The position numbers and the translations under genes are program-made. A DNA stretch of 46,354 bases, taken from contig CAYMMX010000012.1 of the NCBI GenBank assembly GCA_964391675.1, positions 1 to 46,354 of the forward strand, read 5' to 3'. The notes below the pieces were generated by a model. That model was given only the letters and a program-made list of their open reading frames with translations, did no database searches and had not been told where the DNA came from. Shown here in pieces: positions 34,654 to 42,560 of this stretch. The DNA comes from CAYMMX01 sp964391675. Lineage in GTDB: Bacteria > Cyanobacteriota > Vampirovibrionia > Gastranaerophilales > Gastranaerophilaceae. Each line of letters begins with the position of its first letter. Position 1 is the first letter of the stretch.

Positions 34654-35001
34654 ATGAACGAGCAATTTCATTCATTAGAAGAATCATTAAAAACTTTTTT
34701 ATCTGAAGATCAGACAGACAGTTATAATTCAAAGAGTGCTAACTTGTACAAATATAATAACTTGAAAATAATAATGGATCCCAGAAAATCTAATCAACCG
34801 CATTTTATTGTAAGAATTGGGATTTCAGAGGCAATGTATAGCGCTGAAAGCGGAGAAAAGATTTCAGGCGGATTAGGGCCTGATGAAAGATATGTCAGGC
34901 GTTGGATTGAAAGAAATTTACTTAGAATGGATTTACAAAATGCTTGGAGTGATGCAAATAAAATTAAACAAGTTACTGTAAACCCGGAAGATTTAAAATA
35001 A
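34654..35001 (+). CDS. unknown third gene of the motor operon
   Basis: 115 residues, 31 bp downstream of the ZorB-like gene with an AAGGAAA ribosome-binding site. No signal peptide, membrane segment or Cys. The N-terminal half is acidic and polar (LEESLKTFLSED); the second half is compact and looks conserved in style: PHFIVRIGISEAMYSAESG, then GGLGPDERYVRRWIERN, with a cluster of Arg/Trp. No family recognised, and it resembles none of ZorC, ZorD, ZorE or a nuclease. Position makes it a candidate cytoplasmic partner or output of the motor. Confidence 0.7.
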   Translation: MNEQFHSLEESLKTFLSEDQTDSYNSKSANLYKYNNLKIIMDPRKSNQPHFIVRIGISEAMYSAESGEKISGGLGPDERYVRRWIERNLLRMDLQNAWSDANKIKQVTVNPEDLK

Positions 35002-35038
35002 ACATTTTTAATTATTTTACTATTTGTTTACATTTTAT

Positions 35039-35066
35039 TTGCATTTTATTTTTTTTATCATATGAT
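35039..35066 (+). promoter_or_regulatory. promoter of the rpmG-secE-nusG unit
   Basis: TTGCAT (35039-35044), 16 bp, TATGAT (35061-35066), about 100 bp before the rpmG start. Shows the ribosomal unit is transcribed separately from the motor operon. Confidence 0.55.
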
Positions 35067-35169
35067 ATTTATGGATAAAGCCGATTTTTTAGAATGCCTC
35101 AGAAATATAATCTTAGAGCATTCTGTAATATTATCCGTAAACACACTAATATATAAAGGATTAATACAA

Positions 35170-35337
35170 ATGGGTATCAAGGGCAAAGTAGACAGAATGG
35201 TAGTTTTAGCTTGCGAAGACTGTAAGGAAAGAAATTACACAACTGTTAAAAATAAAAAAACAACAAAAGAGAGAATGGAATTAAACAAATATTGTCCATC
35301 CTGTAAGAAACACACAGCACATAAAGAAACTAAATAA
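35170..35337 (+). CDS. rpmG: ribosomal protein bL33
   Basis: 55 residues from the ATG at 35170, where AAAGGA lies about 8 bases upstream; the open frame starts further upstream but the extra 36 residues are not part of the family. Zinc-binding version with CEDC and CPSC pairs, and the signature RNYTTVKNKKTTKERMELNKY (key residues RNY...K.K.....R.E..KYCP). Large-subunit protein, first gene of the classic rpmG-tRNA-Trp-secE-nusG-rplK-rplA string. Confidence 0.95.
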   Translation: MGIKGKVDRMVVLACEDCKERNYTTVKNKKTTKERMELNKYCPSCKKHTAHKETK

Positions 35338-35383
35338 TTTTAAGAATCACGAATAATAAATTAATTTATTATTCGTATCCTGG

Positions 35384-35456
35384 GCGTCCTTAGTTCAGTT
35401 GGTAGAACGTCGGTCTCCAAAACCGGATGTCGAGGGTTCGAGTCCTTCAGGGCGCG
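35384..35456 (+). tRNA. tRNA-Trp (CCA)
   Basis: Acceptor GCGTCCT/AGGGCGC (one G-U pair), U8-A9, D-arm GTTC...GAAC, anticodon stem CGGT/ACCG with loop CTCCAAA (anticodon CCA), T-arm with GGTTCGAGTCC, discriminator G. The 3' CCA is not encoded. Placement between rpmG and secE is the usual one in many bacteria. Confidence 0.96.
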
Positions 35457-35475
35457 ATTTATATAAAGGAAAAAA

Positions 35476-35673
35476 ATGAACGAAACAGTAAATGCTATTA
35501 CAACATATTTAAAAGGAGTTAGATCTGAATGGGGCAAGGTTTCTTGGCCTGAAAGACGTCAAGTCTTTGCTGAAACGCTTTTCGTAGTTGTAATTGTTTT
35601 TGTTTTCACTGTTGCAGTTTATTTAATGGACGTGATTTTTAAGTGGGTTTTAGGTTTCATTCCACAAAGGTAG
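35476..35673 (+). CDS. secE: preprotein translocase subunit SecE
   Basis: 65 residues, single-membrane-helix form. The amphipathic cytoplasmic helix with RSEWGKVSWPERRQVFAET is the family signature; one membrane helix covers about 35-57. Clamps the SecY channel. 17 bp before nusG, 20 bp after the tRNA. Confidence 0.95.
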   Translation: MNETVNAITTYLKGVRSEWGKVSWPERRQVFAETLFVVVIVFVFTVAVYLMDVIFKWVLGFIPQR

Positions 35674-35689
35674 AAGAAAGACGATAATT

Positions 35690-36364
35690 ATGGCAAAAAA
35701 GAAATTAGATGAAAATTTTGATACAAATACAGAAATTATTTCTGCTGAAAGAGGCATTTCTGTTGACTTGGAAGAAACAATAGAATCTACAGATGCTATT
35801 GAAAAAACTGTTTCTTCTGAAGAAAAAGCAGCAAAAAAATCACAAAAACGTTGGTACATTGTTCATACTTACTCAGGACATGAAAATAAAGTTAAAGTTA
35901 ATCTTGAAAAACGTATTGAATATATGAATATGGGTGAAAAAATCTTCAGAGTTGAAGTTCCTCAAAAGACAGTGACTCAAGTTAAAGCAGGAAAGAAACA
36001 AGAAAAAGAAGAAAAAATATTCCCAGGTTATGTTTTAGTAGAGATGATAATGGATGATGACAGTTGGTATGTTGTAAGACATACAGCAGGAGTTACAAAA
36101 TTTGTTGGATCTGCAAAAAAACCTGTTCCTGCCAAAGACAGTGAAATTAAGAAAATTATTCACCGCTCTCAAGCTCAGACACAAAAAATTCAACTTGATG
36201 TTAAAGCTGGTGATAAAGTTAGAATTATTTCCGGTCCTTTTGCAGACTTCGTTGGGGATATAACAGAAGTTTACCCTGATAAATCTAAGTTAAGAGCAAA
36301 TGTTTCTATATTCGGGCGTGAAACTCCTGTTGAATTAGAATACAAGCAGATTCAAAAATTATAA
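35690..36364 (+). CDS. nusG: transcription termination/antitermination factor NusG
   Basis: 224 residues: an NGN domain from about 54 (KRWYIVHTYSGHENKVKVNL, key WYIVHTYSGHE) with FPGYVLVEM and VRHTAGVTKFVG, and a C-terminal KOW domain (GDKVRIISGPFADFVG). The first ~50 residues are an acidic, low-complexity extension (SVDLEETIESTDAIEK) that standard NusG lacks. Binds RNA polymerase and couples it to ribosomes or Rho. Confidence 0.95.
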   Translation: MAKKKLDENFDTNTEIISAERGISVDLEETIESTDAIEKTVSSEEKAAKKSQKRWYIVHTYSGHENKVKVNLEKRIEYMNMGEKIFRVEVPQKTVTQVKAGKKQEKEEKIFPGYVLVEMIMDDDSWYVVRHTAGVTKFVGSAKKPVPAKDSEIKKIIHRSQAQTQKIQLDVKAGDKVRIISGPFADFVGDITEVYPDKSKLRANVSIFGRETPVELEYKQIQKL

Positions 36365-36404
36365 AATTAAAAATTTACACTGGTAATAATACAAAATAAT
36401 AAAA

Positions 36405-36434
36405 TGTGGAAGGGTAATTCCCGTTTGTACCACA
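36405..36434 (+). promoter_or_regulatory. L1-binding-type leader of rplK-rplA
   Basis: Stem TGTGG (36405-36409)/CCACA (36430-36434) with inner hairpin GGG/CCC (36412-36414/36420-36422) just before the rplK ribosome-binding site. This shape and the flanking GTGG-A-G...CCACAG resemble the L11-operon leader where ribosomal protein L1 represses its own translation. Inference from pattern and position. Confidence 0.5.
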
Positions 36435-36447
36435 GAAGGAGAAAAAA

Positions 36448-36873
36448 ATGGCAAAAAAAGTAGTAGGAAAAATCAAGCTTCAAATTGAAGCAGGGAAAGC
36501 AAATCCGTCACCTCCGGTTGGTCCTGCATTAGGTCAACATGGTGTTAACATAATGGATTTTTGTAAGCAATTTAATGCAAAAACTGAATCTCAGGCAGGA
36601 TATATTATTCCTGTTGTAATTGATGTTTACGAAGACAGGAGTTTTTCATTTATTACAAAATCACCTCCGGCAGCTGTTTTAATTAAAAAAGCAATAAATC
36701 TTCCTAAGGGTTCTTCTGTTCCAAATAAAGATAAAGTAGGACAAATTACAAAAGAACAATTAGAAGAAATTGCTAAAACAAAAATGGAAGATTTAAATGC
36801 AACTTCTTTAGAGAGTGCAGTTAAAATGATTAAAGGTTCAGCACGTGCAATGGGAGTTACTGTTGCTGAGTAG
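36448..36873 (+). CDS. rplK: ribosomal protein uL11
   Basis: 141 residues with AGKANPSPPVGPALGQHGVN at the N-terminus and the C-terminal rRNA-binding domain ending IKGSARAMGVTV. Forms the GTPase-associated centre stalk base. Typical length. GAAGGAG ribosome-binding site overlaps the base of the leader hairpin. Confidence 0.97.
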   Translation: MAKKVVGKIKLQIEAGKANPSPPVGPALGQHGVNIMDFCKQFNAKTESQAGYIIPVVIDVYEDRSFSFITKSPPAAVLIKKAINLPKGSSVPNKDKVGQITKEQLEEIAKTKMEDLNATSLESAVKMIKGSARAMGVTVAE

Positions 36874-36944
36874 TTTAGGTTTTAATATTAATAATTGGCA
36901 GTTTCTTTAATTTTAGAAACGTTATGACCAAGAAAGGAATAAAA

Positions 36945-37667
36945 ATGGCAAAATTAACAAAAAAACAAAAAAAGATTCAGGAGTTATTTGAAGGATTTGA
37001 ACAACCTTCAAGTGCTGTTGAAGCTATTAAAAAATTACAAGAAGTTTCTAAAGAAATTTCTAAATTCAATGAAACAGTTGAATGTCACTTTCGTTTAGGT
37101 ATAGATGTTAAACATGCAGACCAACAGATTCGTTCTACAACAGTTTTACCAGCTGGCTTGGGTAAAGAAGTAAGAGTTTGTGTTATAGCTAAAGGACCTA
37201 AAATCAGTGAAGCAAAAGATGCAGGAGCAGATGAAGCTGGAGCTGAGGAAGTAATTGAAAAAATCGAAAAAGGATGGTATGAGTTTGATACTCTTATTGC
37301 TACACCTGATTGCATGGGCATGTTAGGTAAGTTAGGGCGTGTTTTGGGACCTAAAGGTTTAATGCCGAATCCTAAAACAGGTACTGTTACAATGGATATT
37401 GCTGCTGCAGTTAAGGATGCTAAAGCAGGTAAAGTAGAATTCAGAGCTGATAAACAAGGTATGATTCACTGTCCTATTGGTAAAATCCAATTTGACCAAA
37501 ATGATTTGCTTAAGAACTACGCAACTTTGGCAGATGCAATTTTGAGGGCTAAACCTTCAGTATCAAAAGGTACATATATCAAATCTTTATATTTGACAAC
37601 AACAATGGGACCAAGTATTAAGCTTGATTCAAAAAATGTTGCAACAGAAGTTAAGGAATTAATTTAG
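36945..37667 (+). CDS. rplA: ribosomal protein uL1
   Basis: 240 residues from ATG 36945, preceded by AAAGGA; an in-frame ATG at 36924 lies upstream of that site and would add seven residues. Signatures: HFRLGIDVKHADQQIR, GADEAGAEE, MGKLGRVLGPKGLMPNPKTG-type LGPKGLMPNPKTGTVT, and GTYIKSLYL. Binds 23S rRNA at the L1 stalk and probably its own mRNA leader. Unusually, it is followed by a terminator rather than rplJ-rplL. Confidence 0.97.
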   Translation: MAKLTKKQKKIQELFEGFEQPSSAVEAIKKLQEVSKEISKFNETVECHFRLGIDVKHADQQIRSTTVLPAGLGKEVRVCVIAKGPKISEAKDAGADEAGAEEVIEKIEKGWYEFDTLIATPDCMGMLGKLGRVLGPKGLMPNPKTGTVTMDIAAAVKDAKAGKVEFRADKQGMIHCPIGKIQFDQNDLLKNYATLADAILRAKPSVSKGTYIKSLYLTTTMGPSIKLDSKNVATEVKELI

Positions 37668-37672
37668 TATTA

Positions 37673-37708
37673 TCAAAAGGGCGTAGGTTTAAACCTACGC
37701 CCTTTTGA
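37673..37708 (+). terminator. terminator after rplA
   Basis: Perfect 36-bp palindrome (18-bp arms, core AAAAGGGCGTAGGTTT and complement) starting 6 bp after the rplA stop. It ends the ribosomal unit. Confidence 0.85.
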
Positions 37709-37731
37709 CTTTTAGGAGGATGATTCTTATT

Positions 37732-38343
37732 GTGAGAGGTTTATTCATTACATTTGAAGGTGCAGACGGATGTGGTAAGACTACACAAATGAAACTTTTA
37801 GATGAATTCTTAAGAAATAAGAGTTTTGATGTTGTTACAACTATTGAGCCGGGTGGTGTTGGAGTTGGACAAAAAATTAGAGAAATTTTATTGAATTATG
37901 ATGGAGATGTGTCTTCAAACTGTGAGGCTTTTTTATTTTTGGCTAATAGAGCTCAAAATATTGATTCAGTTGTTAAACCTGCAGTAGCTGATGGTAAAAT
38001 AGTTTTGTGTGACAGACATATTGATTCTACAATTGCATATCAAGGATATGGGAGAGGTGTAGATATAGAACAACTTAAAATGTTAAATGATTTAGCTACC
38101 AGTAAATTTAAACCGGATTTAACATTAGTTTTTGATATTGATGTGGAAACATCCATGCAAAGAGTTGGAAAAAATAAAGACAGATTAGAATCAGCGGGTA
38201 AAGATTTTCATCAAAGAGTCCGTAATGGTTATTTGGACTTAGCAAAACAAGAGCCCGAACGTATAAAGGTTATTGATGCCAGAGGCAGTATTGAAATTGT
38301 TTTTGAGAAGGTAAAGGAGATTATTTCTAGGTATGGATTTTAG
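37732..38343 (+). CDS. tmk: thymidylate kinase
   Basis: Phosphorylates dTMP to dTDP. 203 residues from the GTG at 37732, which gives the family N-terminus (V/M)RGLFITFEG; AGGAGG lies 12 bp upstream. The in-frame ATG at 37720 abuts that ribosome-binding site and farther starts fall inside the terminator. P-loop GADGCGKTTQ (10-19), DRHIDSTIAYQGYGRG with the Asp-Arg pair, and a short LID region near NKDRLESAG. Its end overlaps the nudix gene by 11 bp. Confidence 0.95.
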   Translation: MRGLFITFEGADGCGKTTQMKLLDEFLRNKSFDVVTTIEPGGVGVGQKIREILLNYDGDVSSNCEAFLFLANRAQNIDSVVKPAVADGKIVLCDRHIDSTIAYQGYGRGVDIEQLKMLNDLATSKFKPDLTLVFDIDVETSMQRVGKNKDRLESAGKDFHQRVRNGYLDLAKQEPERIKVIDARGSIEIVFEKVKEIISRYGF

Positions 38344-38869
38344 TGAAAAAACAATTTCAAATAGTCAAGTATATGATGGTAAATTTATAAAAGTCTCAAA
38401 ATATGACGTAGAAATCTCTTCCGGTGCTAAGGCTATTAGAGAAGTTGTACATCATCCCGGTGGTGTTGTTGTTGTAGCTCAAAAAGACAAAGATACGATA
38501 CTAATGGTTAAACAATATAGGTATCCTATTAAAGATGTTTCTTTAGAGCTTCCGGCAGGACGTTTAGAAACAGGTGAAGATCCTGATTTAGCAATTATAA
38601 GAGAACTCGAGGAAGAAACCGGCTATATTGCGAATACTTGGAAACCATTGGGGTATATTTTTACAACACCTGGAATTTGCGATGAAAAGCTTTATCTTTA
38701 TTATGCTACTGATTTAGAATTTAAAAAACAAAATCCGGACGAAGGTGAAATTATTGAGTCTTATGAGTATAAATTAAATGAAATTTTTGAAATGATTAAA
38801 TCAGGGTTCATTAATGATGCAAAAACTATTTGTGCTTTATCCAGAGCATATTGTCTTACAAATAATTAA
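38333..38869 (+). CDS. nudix hydrolase, ADP-ribose pyrophosphatase type
   Basis: 178 residues with a complete nudix box: Gly76, Glu82, REL at 90-92, Glu94-Glu95 and Gly97, preceded by LELPAGRLE. The VKQYRYPIKDVSLELPAG run and the later TPGICDEKLYLYYAT segment fit NudF/YqkG-like ADP-sugar pyrophosphatases. Cleaves ADP-ribose or another nucleoside diphosphate sugar. Translationally coupled to tmk by an 11-bp overlap. Confidence 0.9.
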   Translation: MDFSEKTISNSQVYDGKFIKVSKYDVEISSGAKAIREVVHHPGGVVVVAQKDKDTILMVKQYRYPIKDVSLELPAGRLETGEDPDLAIIRELEEETGYIANTWKPLGYIFTTPGICDEKLYLYYATDLEFKKQNPDEGEIIESYEYKLNEIFEMIKSGFINDAKTICALSRAYCLTNN

Positions 38870-39216
38870 GCAAAAAAATCAAAATGTTGTCCTAATAAAG
38901 TAAGGTCTGTTATTCCGTTGGATTTAAGGAACATTTTATCTTGAATATTACCCCTATTTAGTGTTGCTATAATTTCTTTTATGTCATTTGTTTTATATTT
39001 AGGGTTATTTAACAATATTTTTAATTCGTTTAGTTTTTTATCCCTGTCATTTATCCTTTGAATAGCAGCTTCTAAATAAACACTGAAAGGTCTTTCTGAT
39101 TCTTTGGGTTCTGTTTTTAATTTTATTTTTTCAGGAATATTTGCAAAATTACGTTTAATAACTTCGCTAGTGCTTTTTATAGCTTCAACTTTATATGGAT
39201 TTATTTTACTTGCCAT
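38866..39216 (-). CDS. hypothetical helical protein
   Basis: 116 residues (begins MASKINPYKVEAIKS), charged and lysine-rich, no membrane segment or Cys; predicted mostly helical by eye. The Asn/Lys-rich start resembles other small lineage proteins here. No family recognised. Its end overlaps the nudix stop by 4 bp. Confidence 0.6.
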   Translation of the reverse strand: MASKINPYKVEAIKSTSEVIKRNFANIPEKIKLKTEPKESERPFSVYLEAAIQRINDRDKKLNELKILLNNPKYKTNDIKEIIATLNRGNIQDKMFLKSNGITDLTLLGQHFDFFA

Positions 39217-39353
39217 GATATATATTCCTTTAATAAAATTTAATATGTATATAGTAATACTTGTGAATTTAAAAAATTGCTATATATATAAATTTTATTA
39301 TATATATTTTAATAATTGATTTTAATTTGCTTAATTGTTACAATGATGGGAGT

Positions 39354-40166
39354 ATGATTAAAATAAAACTTGTAGCAACAGACATTGACGGAACGATATT
39401 AAAACATAATTTTGAATTTAATACCGAAGTCAAAGAATGCATTAGAAAATTAACAAAACAGGGAATTAAAGTTGTGCTTGTTACTGGGAGAATGCACTCG
39501 GCGACAACTTACATTGCGCAAGAATTATGCTTAGATACCCCTATTGTTTCTTATCAAGGCGGATTGATTAAATATAATAATGAAATTTTGTATGAAACAA
39601 ATGTCAATCCTGAAACAGCAAGAAAAATTTTTGCTTGGGCAAAAGTTAATAAAGTTCATTTAAATGTGTATATGAATGATCAATTATATGTCGAAAATGA
39701 TGATGAAGTTATAAGACGTTACACCGGAGAACGTAATGCAGGATTTATAGTTGAATCTTTTGACAAGCTTGATTTAAACAGAATAAATAAACTATTAGCT
39801 ATTAATTTTGAAAATCCTGATATTGTTACTCAATGGCGAGATTATCTTGCTAAAAATTATTCTGATATTCATGTCGTAAAATCAATGCCGTTTTTCTGTG
39901 AAATTTGTCATCCAAATGGAAAAAAATCCAATGCCGTTAATTTTTTAAAAAAATATTGGAATATTAAAACCGAAGAAGTATTAACAATAGGTGATCAAGA
40001 TAATGATATCGAACTTTTAAAGGCAGGTGGTATAAAAATTGCAATGGGTAATGCAACAGAAGGATTAAAAGCTGTTGCGGATTATGTTACCGACTCAGTT
40101 AATAATAATGGTTTTGTAAAAGCTATTGAAAAATTCGTGGGGGATTATAGTGAAGCAAGATTTTAG
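39354..40166 (+). CDS. HAD-superfamily (Cof-type) phosphatase
   Basis: 270 residues from the ATG at 39354 with GGGAG close upstream. Motif I ATDIDGTI (Asp10 nucleophile, Asp12), motif II LVTGR, motif III Lys in the HPNGKKSNAV region, and motif IV GDQDNDIELL; the long middle insertion is the C2B cap of the HAD-IIB Cof subfamily. Such enzymes hydrolyse sugar phosphates or FMN; the substrate cannot be assigned. Overlaps ispF by 17 bp. Confidence 0.92.
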   Translation: MIKIKLVATDIDGTILKHNFEFNTEVKECIRKLTKQGIKVVLVTGRMHSATTYIAQELCLDTPIVSYQGGLIKYNNEILYETNVNPETARKIFAWAKVNKVHLNVYMNDQLYVENDDEVIRRYTGERNAGFIVESFDKLDLNRINKLLAINFENPDIVTQWRDYLAKNYSDIHVVKSMPFFCEICHPNGKKSNAVNFLKKYWNIKTEEVLTIGDQDNDIELLKAGGIKIAMGNATEGLKAVADYVTDSVNNNGFVKAIEKFVGDYSEARF

Positions 40167-40635
40167 AATAGGTATAGGATATGATATTCACAAACTTCAA
40201 GAAGATTGTGACTTGATATTAGGTGGAGTAAAAATTCCTAATAATTTAGGACTTTTTGGACATTCAGATGCTGATGTGTTAGTTCATGCAATTATTGATG
40301 CAATGTTGGGTGCGTTAGCTCTTTCTGACATAGGCACGCTTTTCCCAGATAATAATGAAAAGTATAAAAATATATCCAGTATTGTTCTATTGGAAAAGGT
40401 TTATGATTTGATATTAGATAAAGGATATGAAATTAATAACATAGATTCTAATATAATTGCTCAATCGCCCAAAATGATGCCATACATTCCTCTAATGAAA
40501 GAATGCTTATCAAAAGTATTTAATGTTGAAGAAAGTTTTATATCAATTAAGGCTAAAACTAATGAAGAAATGGATGCAGTAGGCCAAAGTAAAGCAATTG
40601 AAGCAAATGCAGTTGTTTTATTAATTAAGCAATAA
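40150..40635 (+). CDS. ispF: 2-C-methyl-D-erythritol 2,4-cyclodiphosphate synthase
   Basis: MEP-pathway enzyme, 161 residues from the GTG at 40150, with GGGGG 7-11 bases upstream; this start gives the normal length and puts FRIGIGYDIH at the N-terminus. Zinc ligands in GYDIH and the later His of FGHSDADVLVHA; SDIGTLFPD and AKTNEEMDAVGQ complete the family pattern. Trimeric cytoplasmic enzyme. Translationally coupled to the HAD gene. Confidence 0.96.
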   Translation: MKQDFRIGIGYDIHKLQEDCDLILGGVKIPNNLGLFGHSDADVLVHAIIDAMLGALALSDIGTLFPDNNEKYKNISSIVLLEKVYDLILDKGYEINNIDSNIIAQSPKMMPYIPLMKECLSKVFNVEESFISIKAKTNEEMDAVGQSKAIEANAVVLLIKQ

Positions 40636-40647
40636 TAAGGAGAATAT

Positions 40648-41028
40648 ATGAAATTTTTACATACAATGATTAGAGTAAAAGATATTAATAAATCTCTTGA
40701 ATTTTATCAGGAATTGATTGGTTTAAAATTAGCCTCTAAAAAAAGATTAAGCGATTGTGATTTATACTTTCTTTCTGATGAAATAGGAGATGTGCAAATT
40801 GAATTAACTTATAATGATGAAACGCCTGAAGAAGGTTATAATATTGGTACAGGTTTTGGTCATTTTGCTTTTCAGGTAGAATCAATGGATGATGTTACTA
40901 AAAAACTCAAAGGACTTGGTTACAAATATCTTTGGGAACCTTTTCAATTAAGTGAAGTCGGCTCTACTATTTCCTTTGTAAAGGACCCCGATGGTTATGA
41001 AATTGAGTTTATTCAAAAGAATAATTAA
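40648..41028 (+). CDS. gloA: VOC-family glyoxalase I-like enzyme
   Basis: 126 residues, two beta-alpha-beta-beta-beta units. Metal ligands His5, Glu52, His72 and Glu120 correspond to the glyoxalase I set, and DPDGYEIEFIQ is the C-terminal signature. Would convert hemithioacetals of methylglyoxal, a by-product of sugar fermentation. The thiol cofactor is unknown, and other VOC activities are possible. Follows ispF by 12 bp with AAGGAG. Confidence 0.88.
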   Translation: MKFLHTMIRVKDINKSLEFYQELIGLKLASKKRLSDCDLYFLSDEIGDVQIELTYNDETPEEGYNIGTGFGHFAFQVESMDDVTKKLKGLGYKYLWEPFQLSEVGSTISFVKDPDGYEIEFIQKNN

Positions 41029-41034
41029 TAAGAC

Positions 41035-41078
41035 GACAATAGACCTGTTTTTGATTAATCAAAAACAGGTCTATTGTC
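41035..41078. terminator. bidirectional terminator between gloA and the second pgi
   Basis: Perfect 44-bp palindrome (22-bp arms, GACAATAGACCTGTTTTTGA and complement, no spacer). It lies between two convergent genes. Confidence 0.85.
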
Positions 41079-41092
41079 TTTAACTTATATTT

Positions 41093-42472
41093 TTAGTTAT
41101 CAGTAAGTATTTTTTTAACTTCTTTTTTATATATTTCTACATTAGGCTGAACAACTTCAGGCATTGGTTTGTCTAAAGGAGTTACATTGCCTGTCTTTTG
41201 TCTTAATATATTACCGGTATATAAAGTCTCAAAGTGCTTTAATTCTATAAATCTGGCAATTGATTCTGGTGATAAGTCTTTTAAAATAATTTCATTAACC
41301 GGATGCTGTGCCTTATAAGCTTTCATTGCTCCGTTCATAAGGGCATTTGTTGCTTTATCGTCAGTTTTTACATATACAAAGGTGTAAAAAGAATCTTTGT
41401 TGTTAGCATCCAAATCTGATTCAGCATTATAGTGTAAATATCCGGGACCAATATTAGTATCTGTTGCAATAGCTGATTTTAAAGATTCATTCTTCATTTG
41501 TTTTTCCCATAATGTCGCACCTGTAAAAGCATCACCAAAGTATTCAACGAAATGAGTTTTCTTTCCATTTAATTTTGCATCAGTATTAAATGCAGCAAGT
41601 TTTAAAGCTTCATTTTTATTAATATCAGGACTTAAGAATTCTTTTTGTGCAGATAATGATGCTTCAAGCATTTTTTTTGTATCAGCTTCACTTACACCGG
41701 CATAAGCCATTGTAAATAATGTTGCGTCATCAAATATAGAGAATCTTCCGCCAACATCGTCATGGACAAGTCCTGAAAGTTTAATATCTCCTTTGTTTAC
41801 AACTTGTCTTAATTTACTTTTTTCTGCTGATTGATCTGTCATAGCAATAAATTTATCAGATACATCTTCTTTACCTAATTTTTCTTGCAATAATTTTTTA
41901 GCTTCCTGATAGGCGACTGTAGTTTCAAGTGTTCCTCCGGATTTAGACACTACTAAAAATTTAGTTTTATCTAAATTTAAGCTGTTTGCAAATCTTTTAA
42001 AGCTTTCAGGGTCTATTCCTGAATAAAAGTGAACATTGGAATCTTTGCCTAGCATTTTCATCATAGCTTCGGTTGTGTGGCGAGAGCCTCCTATTCCTAA
42101 AACAGCTAAGTCTGTATAGCCTCCTTTTTTTGCTTCGTTGGCTAAAGCGTATATTGAATCTAAATTTTTAATTTGATTTTTAGGCAATACTCCAATCCAG
42201 TTTAAAAATTGCCCCGGCTGTCCGGCACGTGAACGAACATCATTTACGGCTGTTTTTGCAGCTTCCGAATAATTTTGCAAATTCGTGTCTCCTATTTGAA
42301 CTATTACATTTTTATCTTTATTGATTATTACTCCTTGATATGAGGAAGTGAGTAACTCATCTTTGTGATAACTTGTTGTTTGTGCATTTTTGCTAACCAC
42401 TGCTTCTTGAACTTGTTTTGCAGTTGGAACCGAATTCACTGAAGCATGAAGCGAAGTGTTTAAATCTATCAT
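41093..42472 (-). CDS. divergent glucose-6-phosphate isomerase paralog
   Basis: 459 residues, clearly of the phosphoglucose isomerase fold: LAVLGIGGSRHTTEAM, VVSKSGGTLETTVAY, GGRFSIFDDATLFTMAYAG, and an NESLKS segment where the catalytic Glu box lies. It is very different from the pgi at 17371: the N-terminal 60 residues (MIDLNTSLHASVNSVPTAK) are an Asn/Ser-rich extension, and the ATDQHSQ box is replaced by TDTNIGPGYLHYNAESD, in which the His may be displaced. A Lys is available near the C-terminus (NVEIYKK). It may be a second isomerase with another sugar phosphate or a bypass enzyme. Divergent from adhE across 369 bp. Confidence 0.85.
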   Translation of the reverse strand: MIDLNTSLHASVNSVPTAKQVQEAVVSKNAQTTSYHKDELLTSSYQGVIINKDKNVIVQIGDTNLQNYSEAAKTAVNDVRSRAGQPGQFLNWIGVLPKNQIKNLDSIYALANEAKKGGYTDLAVLGIGGSRHTTEAMMKMLGKDSNVHFYSGIDPESFKRFANSLNLDKTKFLVVSKSGGTLETTVAYQEAKKLLQEKLGKEDVSDKFIAMTDQSAEKSKLRQVVNKGDIKLSGLVHDDVGGRFSIFDDATLFTMAYAGVSEADTKKMLEASLSAQKEFLSPDINKNEALKLAAFNTDAKLNGKKTHFVEYFGDAFTGATLWEKQMKNESLKSAIATDTNIGPGYLHYNAESDLDANNKDSFYTFVYVKTDDKATNALMNGAMKAYKAQHPVNEIILKDLSPESIARFIELKHFETLYTGNILRQKTGNVTPLDKPMPEVVQPNVEIYKKEVKKILTDN

Positions 42473-42560
42473 ATAGCCTCCTTTACCATTATTGCTTTTT
42501 TAGTTTAATATATTCAATATTTAATTTCAAGTTCAGATGAAATAAATTGATTACATTCTT

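Noticed and set aside
39217..39320. Run of TATATA-rich DNA before the HAD gene as a possible origin or repeat array
   Set aside because: Simple AT-rich sequence without repeated units, DnaA boxes or symmetry; it fits ordinary intergenic DNA of this composition.
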